Source: Myxococcales bacterium (GTDB taxonomy: Bacteria > Myxococcota_A > Bradymonadia > REDH01). From it: DNA of 64,000 nucleotides. Shown piece by piece: positions 60,312 through 64,000 of this stretch. Numbering within the stretch: position 1 is the stretch's first letter; each line of letters starts with the position of its first letter. A model generated the notes under the pieces. It made no database searches. It saw only the letters and a list, made by a program, of their open reading frames with translations, and had not been told where the DNA came from. A program made the translations under genes and the position numbers. The DNA is taken from positions 22,501 through 86,500 of the forward strand of contig JACKDJ010000007.1 of NCBI GenBank assembly GCA_020633625.1, written 5' to 3'.

Positions 60312-62060
60312 TCACGGGAAGAAGCCGCCGCCGCCGGTCGAGCAGTATGGCGTGGCATCCGGGAGCGGGAACAGCGGTGTCGTGCAGGTCTCTCCAGCAC
60401 GGCAGGTGCTGGGATCGCTCGGGTCACACCCGGTGCATGCGAACACGAAGAGGCTGGCGCCGAACTCGATGTGGACGCCGCACGTGGTGCCGGCCGCACA
60501 CGGAGCGTTGAACGGGTCCGTGGACCCGCCGAACCCTAGGTCGGGGATCGGGAGCCCGCCGAGGCCACCGCCTCCGTTGCAGACGCCGGCGGTGATGCAG
60601 CCGAAGTCGGAGTCGCAGGTCGCGTTTTCGCCGGTGTAGCCCAGGTCGGTCGCGATGCCGACGCACTCCGAGTCGCTGCGGCAGGAGCTCGGGTCCGGTA
60701 CGTCCTCGCATGCTCCGGTGATGGTGCAGCGCTGACCGGCGGGACAATCGCACGGGACACACGCGCCGGCGCGACAGACCTCTTCGGGGCCGCAGTCGCC
60801 GAGGGTGAGGCAGTCGACGCAGACGCCTCCCTGGCAGTAGCCACCGTCACAGTCGGACGTGCCGGTGCAGGAGATGCCGCCGGCGGTGCATGTGCCTCCG
60901 GAGTTGCAGGTCTGGCTGCCGGGGCAGTCGCCGTCCGAGAGGCAGCCGACGCAGATGCAGCGCGTCGCGTCGAGGACGGCGAGGGGCGCGGCGCAGTCGG
61001 CGACCGTGAGGGTGCACCCGCCACCACAGGCGGAGCCGAGGGGCGAGCACACGCCGTCTGCGCAAGTGAAGTCGGCGGGGCACGCGCCGCCGTCGGCGCA
61101 CGACGGGAGGCACTTGTCGCCGCCGCCGTAGGCCTCGCAGCTTGCGCCCGGGCCGCACTGGATGTCGGACTCGCAGGCCGCGCAGGTGTCGATCAGCGCG
61201 CCGCAGGCGCCGTTTCGCGGGTCACAGTATTGGCCCTCGGCGCAGCCCTCGACGAGGCAGCCGACGCAGGTACCGCCGGCGGGCACACACTGCTTGGAGG
61301 CTCCAGGGACGTCGTAGCAGAGGTAGCCGGACGGACAGTCGTCGGCGTCCGCGCAGGCGCGCGCGCAGATGGGGCCGGCGCCGACGTCCAGGCAGATGTC
61401 GTCTGAGTCGCCACAGTCGGAGTTCTGCGTGCACGGCGAGCACAGCCCGGCGCCCACTGCGACCGCCTCGCACGTAAGCGTCGTGGGGTCGCAGGTCTGG
61501 CCCGCGCCGCACGGGGGGTCGCACGCGGCGACGCACTGGTCGTCGACGCAGGCCTGGTTGCCGGTACACGCGTCGCACGGGGACGAACCTGTGACGCACT
61601 GGCCGTCGGTGCAGACCGAGCCCACCGCACAGTTGCAGTCCGTGTCACAGATCCCGAGGGGAGCGGCGCACGTACCGTTCAGGCATGCGTTTCCGGTCGG
61701 GCAGTCGTCGCGGCATGTGCAGGAGAGCGGCCCGGCGGTGCCTTCGTAGCAAGCCGAGTTGATGCAGATGCCGCCGGAATCGCAGTCGCGATCGGAACGA
61801 CACTCCTCGTCGGTGCAGACGCCGGTGACGGAAGGGTCGTACTGCCCCGACCGGTTCTCCTGAAGACAGGTCTCCGTGAAGTCCGCCGTGTGGAGGCACT
61901 CTGCGGAGGACGTACACGGCGACTCGCCGCACCCCGTCGAGAGGCAGGACAGACCGCGCGAGCAGTCGTCCGAGGAGGCGCAGGTCCCGACACCCTCTTC
62001 GGCGCCGCAGGCGACCAGGAGCGCGGAGCCAAGGATGAGACCGACGAGCGAGGTGCGCAT
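60312..62060 (-). CDS. Cys-rich lipoprotein of the Dickkopf/EGF-like type
   Basis: 582 aa. The ATG at 62060 follows GGAG and starts a lipoprotein signal peptide (ALLVAC). The body is dense in Cys in repeats such as CRSDRDCDSGGICINSACYE, CPTGNACLNGTC and CDGGYCQGGVCVDC: a C-x5-C-x5-C-xxxxC arrangement common in myxobacterial surface proteins. It differs from the regular repeats of the 9.6-29.6 kb cluster in having variable unit lengths. The C-terminus is Gly-rich and ends TGGGGFFP. Likely surface-anchored; function unknown. First gene of a pair with the TatD-like gene. Confidence 0.83.
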   Translation of the reverse strand: MRTSLVGLILGSALLVACGAEEGVGTCASSDDCSRGLSCLSTGCGESPCTSSAECLHTADFTETCLQENRSGQYDPSVTGVCTDEECRSDRDCDSGGICINSACYEGTAGPLSCTCRDDCPTGNACLNGTCAAPLGICDTDCNCAVGSVCTDGQCVTGSSPCDACTGNQACVDDQCVAACDPPCGAGQTCDPTTLTCEAVAVGAGLCSPCTQNSDCGDSDDICLDVGAGPICARACADADDCPSGYLCYDVPGASKQCVPAGGTCVGCLVEGCAEGQYCDPRNGACGALIDTCAACESDIQCGPGASCEAYGGGDKCLPSCADGGACPADFTCADGVCSPLGSACGGGCTLTVADCAAPLAVLDATRCICVGCLSDGDCPGSQTCNSGGTCTAGGISCTGTSDCDGGYCQGGVCVDCLTLGDCGPEEVCRAGACVPCDCPAGQRCTITGACEDVPDPSSCRSDSECVGIATDLGYTGENATCDSDFGCITAGVCNGGGGLGGLPIPDLGFGGSTDPFNAPCAAGTTCGVHIEFGASLFVFACTGCDPSDPSTCRAGETCTTPLFPLPDATPYCSTGGGGFFP

Positions 62061-62092
62061 GCATACTCCGAAATCGTAGCAGGACGCGTCGC

Positions 62093-62121
62093 GTTATAGC
62101 ACCGTCCCCCCCTCGGATCAA
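62093..62121 (-). promoter_or_regulatory. Promoter of the Cys-rich lipoprotein gene
   Basis: On the minus strand TTGATC (62121-62116), a 17-base spacer and TATAAC (62098-62093), about 33 bases before the ATG at 62060: the best -10 box in the window. Confidence 0.6.
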
Positions 62122-62199
62122 CGCGACGGCGCCGCTTGACGCGCCGCGTTGAGCGTGCTGTTCCGCGGGCTTGCAACCCGCCCTCCCCTCCGAGGCAAT

Positions 62200-63054
62200 A
62201 TGAGGAGCTTTCTTCGTTCGGGCATCAAGCGGCTCGTCGCATCGCAGCGACAGGCGCGGCCTCTCGGGGACCGCGCGGCCGTCGTGATCGCCGTCGCCGC
62301 GCGCAAGGGCGGCGTCGGTAAGACGACCACCAGCGTGAATCTGGCGGCCGCCCTCGCCCGCTTTCACGCGCGGCGCGTCCTCCTCGTCGACTTGGATCCC
62401 CAGGGTCATGTCGGCGCGTCGATGTCCGCGCAGTTTCACGGCAGCGCTGTCGGCCTATCGGGCGTGTTCACAGAGGATAGCGACGTCGACGTCATGGATA
62501 CGGTCGTCCCGACCGACGCGGAGCGCCTGCACATCACCTCCGGTGACCGCACGCTCGCGGCAGCCGAGCTGGCCCTCACGTCACGGATCGGAAAGGAGTT
62601 CGTGCTCCACGAGGCGCTCGAGGTCGCGCGAACGCACTACGACGTCATCCTGCTCGACTGTCCGCCCAACGTGGGGAACCTCACGCTGAACGCGCTCGTC
62701 GCCGCAGATCTCGTGCTGGTCCCGTGCGACCTGTCGCCGCTCGCGGTAGACGGAGTGCACGCACTGATCGAGACGGTCTCCACCATCAGCGACCGCCTGA
62801 ACCCGAAGATCGACTTGCTCGGGATCGTGGTCACGCGACTCGACGCGAGAAACACCGGGCTGAACGAGTCGGTCCTCGCCGAGCTGCGTGATTCGTACGG
62901 CGTGCTGGTTTTCGACGAGACGATCGGGATCAACACCGACCTTGCGAAGGCCCAGCGCGCGGGGAAGAATGTGTTCGACCACGCGCCTCAGAGCCGTGGG
63001 GCCCAGCACCACCGCTCGCTCGCCGATGCAGTCCTCGCGCGCCTGTCAGCCTAG
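62200..63054 (+). CDS. ParA/Soj-family ATPase (orphan)
   Basis: 284 aa. ATG at 62200 has GAGG five bases upstream. A basic N-terminal segment of about 28 aa precedes the deviant Walker A motif KGGVGKTT (residues 36-43); DLDPQGHVGASM, YDVILLDCPPNVGNLT (Walker B) and VVTRLDARN follow. This is the ParA/MinD type of DNA- or surface-partitioning ATPase. No parB or parS-like gene is next to it; its neighbours are a Cys-rich lipoprotein gene and an M15 lipoprotein gene, so a role in positioning surface or cell-wall machinery is possible but only inferred. Its 3' end overlaps the next gene by 29 bases. Confidence 0.9.
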   Translation: MRSFLRSGIKRLVASQRQARPLGDRAAVVIAVAARKGGVGKTTTSVNLAAALARFHARRVLLVDLDPQGHVGASMSAQFHGSAVGLSGVFTEDSDVDVMDTVVPTDAERLHITSGDRTLAAAELALTSRIGKEFVLHEALEVARTHYDVILLDCPPNVGNLTLNALVAADLVLVPCDLSPLAVDGVHALIETVSTISDRLNPKIDLLGIVVTRLDARNTGLNESVLAELRDSYGVLVFDETIGINTDLAKAQRAGKNVFDHAPQSRGAQHHRSLADAVLARLSA

Positions 63055-64000
63055 CGTTCGCCCGCGCGCTCAAGGGACCCTCGCGCGTCGATTTCTGGGT
63101 GTGCTGCTAGCGACGAACGCGACCGCGTGTGCCTCGACCGCCGTCATGTCGCCCCCGATGTCGGTGCCTTGGGCAGAACACCAAGAACTGGGCTTCGCCG
63201 GCGGCGATCTGGCGACGCTCCGTGGCGCGCCATGGGTTCCGAACCCCGAGTCGCCAGAGGCGCTCGTCGCCGCCGCGGTCGGAGAGGCGCGCGACAACGC
63301 CATCGCGGCCCTGGACGCGACAGGGGACGAGAACTCGTTGGAGTCCGTCGCGCTAAACGAGAACACCGACGCTCTGACCGAGGCTTGGCTGCGGATCGAC
63401 GAGGCGATCGTCCTCACCCGGCTGATCAACAGCCCGCTTCCTCCACCTCGACCGGTCAGCGTTGAGCGGCAGGAGCGTGCCCGTGCCGGTAGAGTCCCTC
63501 CGGGCGAGCTCCACCTTCGAGTCCAGGGCCACGGCCTCGTGACGGTCCAAGTCTATGCCGCCGACGGTCGAATGCGTCCGGAAGCTGTTCGCGAGGTGTC
63601 GTCGGCGCTCCGTGACCGGCGCCTGGACCGAGTTCGGACGATAGAGCCGCGCCTGATCGCGATGCTCTACCGAGTAGGCCAGCGATACGACTCGCCCCTC
63701 ACTGTGGTATCGGGGTATCGCGTGCGGGGCGTCAATGCGACCGAGGGAAGCCGCCATGGCGCCGGCCACGCCTGCGACTTCTATGTAGAGGGCGTAGGCG
63801 CCCGGTCGCTCGCGCGCACGGTCGAGGGGATGTTCGCTCGCGTCGGTGTCGGGTACTACCCCCGAAGCGGCTTCGTGCATCTCGATGACCGGGAGCGGAC
63901 GTATTACTGGATCGACCAGTCCGGCCCCGGCCAGCGGTCCCGGGCTCGCACTCGGGCGCTCGACATCGTGACCGCCGAGGCGAACGACACCACGCTCCAG
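63026..64000 (+). CDS. Lipoprotein with M15/DUF882 (MepK-like) peptidase domain (3' end missing)
   Basis: Open to the window edge. ATG at 63026 starts a signal peptide with a possible lipobox ATAC (LGVLLATNATAC), about 35 aa in. About 180 aa of low-complexity or unknown sequence follows. From about residue 200 the DUF882/YcbK-type domain is seen: LTVVSGYRVRGVN, SRHGAGHACDFYV and GVGYYPRSGFVHLDD, whose His/Asp residues are the zinc ligands of M15-type murein endopeptidases. It probably cuts peptidoglycan cross-links in the periplasm. The start overlaps the ParA-like gene by 29 bases. Confidence 0.75.
   Translation, partial: MQSSRACQPSVRPRAQGTLARRFLGVLLATNATACASTAVMSPPMSVPWAEHQELGFAGGDLATLRGAPWVPNPESPEALVAAAVGEARDNAIAALDATGDENSLESVALNENTDALTEAWLRIDEAIVLTRLINSPLPPPRPVSVERQERARAGRVPPGELHLRVQGHGLVTVQVYAADGRMRPEAVREVSSALRDRRLDRVRTIEPRLIAMLYRVGQRYDSPLTVVSGYRVRGVNATEGSRHGAGHACDFYVEGVGARSLARTVEGMFARVGVGYYPRSGFVHLDDRERTYYWIDQSGPGQRSRARTRALDIVTAEANDTTLQ

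Overview
The window is GC-rich, densely packed DNA in which third codon positions are so G/C-biased that nearly every gene has a long false ORF on its other strand. Giant cysteine-rich lipoproteins, MopE-type metal-binding motifs, a MYXO-CTERM-like C-terminal tail, a choice-of-anchor/PKD lipoprotein and an isovaleryl-type acyl-CoA dehydrogenase beside ordinary housekeeping genes point to a member of the Myxococcota (former Deltaproteobacteria). This is inferred from gene content; there is no rRNA in the window to confirm it.

Layout. 1-9.6 kb: the end of coaD, a class I aminotransferase, a MopE/SUMF1 lipoprotein with an exported partner, plsB and a long acyl-CoA dehydrogenase. 9.6-29.6 kb: four large genes, all on the minus strand, for secreted lipoproteins: a 1569-aa protein of about 35 CGGC repeats, a protein of about 3360 aa with 22 MopE motifs and five LamG-like domains, a 1056-aa protein of 15 eight-cysteine repeats ending in a lamin-tail domain, and a beta-propeller protein on an Asp-rich stalk. 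29.8-40.1 kb: a double M16 peptidase lipoprotein and two DUF3857/transglutaminase-like paralogues, one of which has lost its catalytic Cys and His. 40.3-46.5 kb: an ASH/PKD lipoprotein, two unrecognised small proteins, a UvrD-type helicase and a small exported protein. 46.7-59.4 kb: housekeeping genes, namely dapA-dapB, an enoyl-CoA hydratase, prmA-rsmE-RDD protein, a YkgJ-type protein, rpsB-tsf-frr (without pyrH), gshA, a second acyl-CoA dehydrogenase, a single-domain cyclic-nucleotide-binding protein and trxB. 59.5-64 kb: a TatD/COG1099-like barrel without metal ligands, another Cys-rich lipoprotein, an orphan ParA-like ATPase and the start of an M15/DUF882 lipoprotein that runs off the window.

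How the genes work together. The housekeeping genes cover CoA, lysine/diaminopimelate, phospholipid, translation-factor and thiol metabolism. The two acyl-CoA dehydrogenases and the enoyl-CoA hydratase suggest fatty-acid or branched-chain acyl degradation; palindromes with a shared half-site precede both dehydrogenases. The rest looks like cell-surface construction: disulfide-rich, metal-binding and carbohydrate-binding-like lipoproteins. The least described part is the 9.6-29.6 kb cluster. Promoters that can be read have TTGA-type -35 boxes and TAnnnT-like -10 boxes. No tRNA, rRNA, insertion sequence, prophage or CRISPR array was seen.
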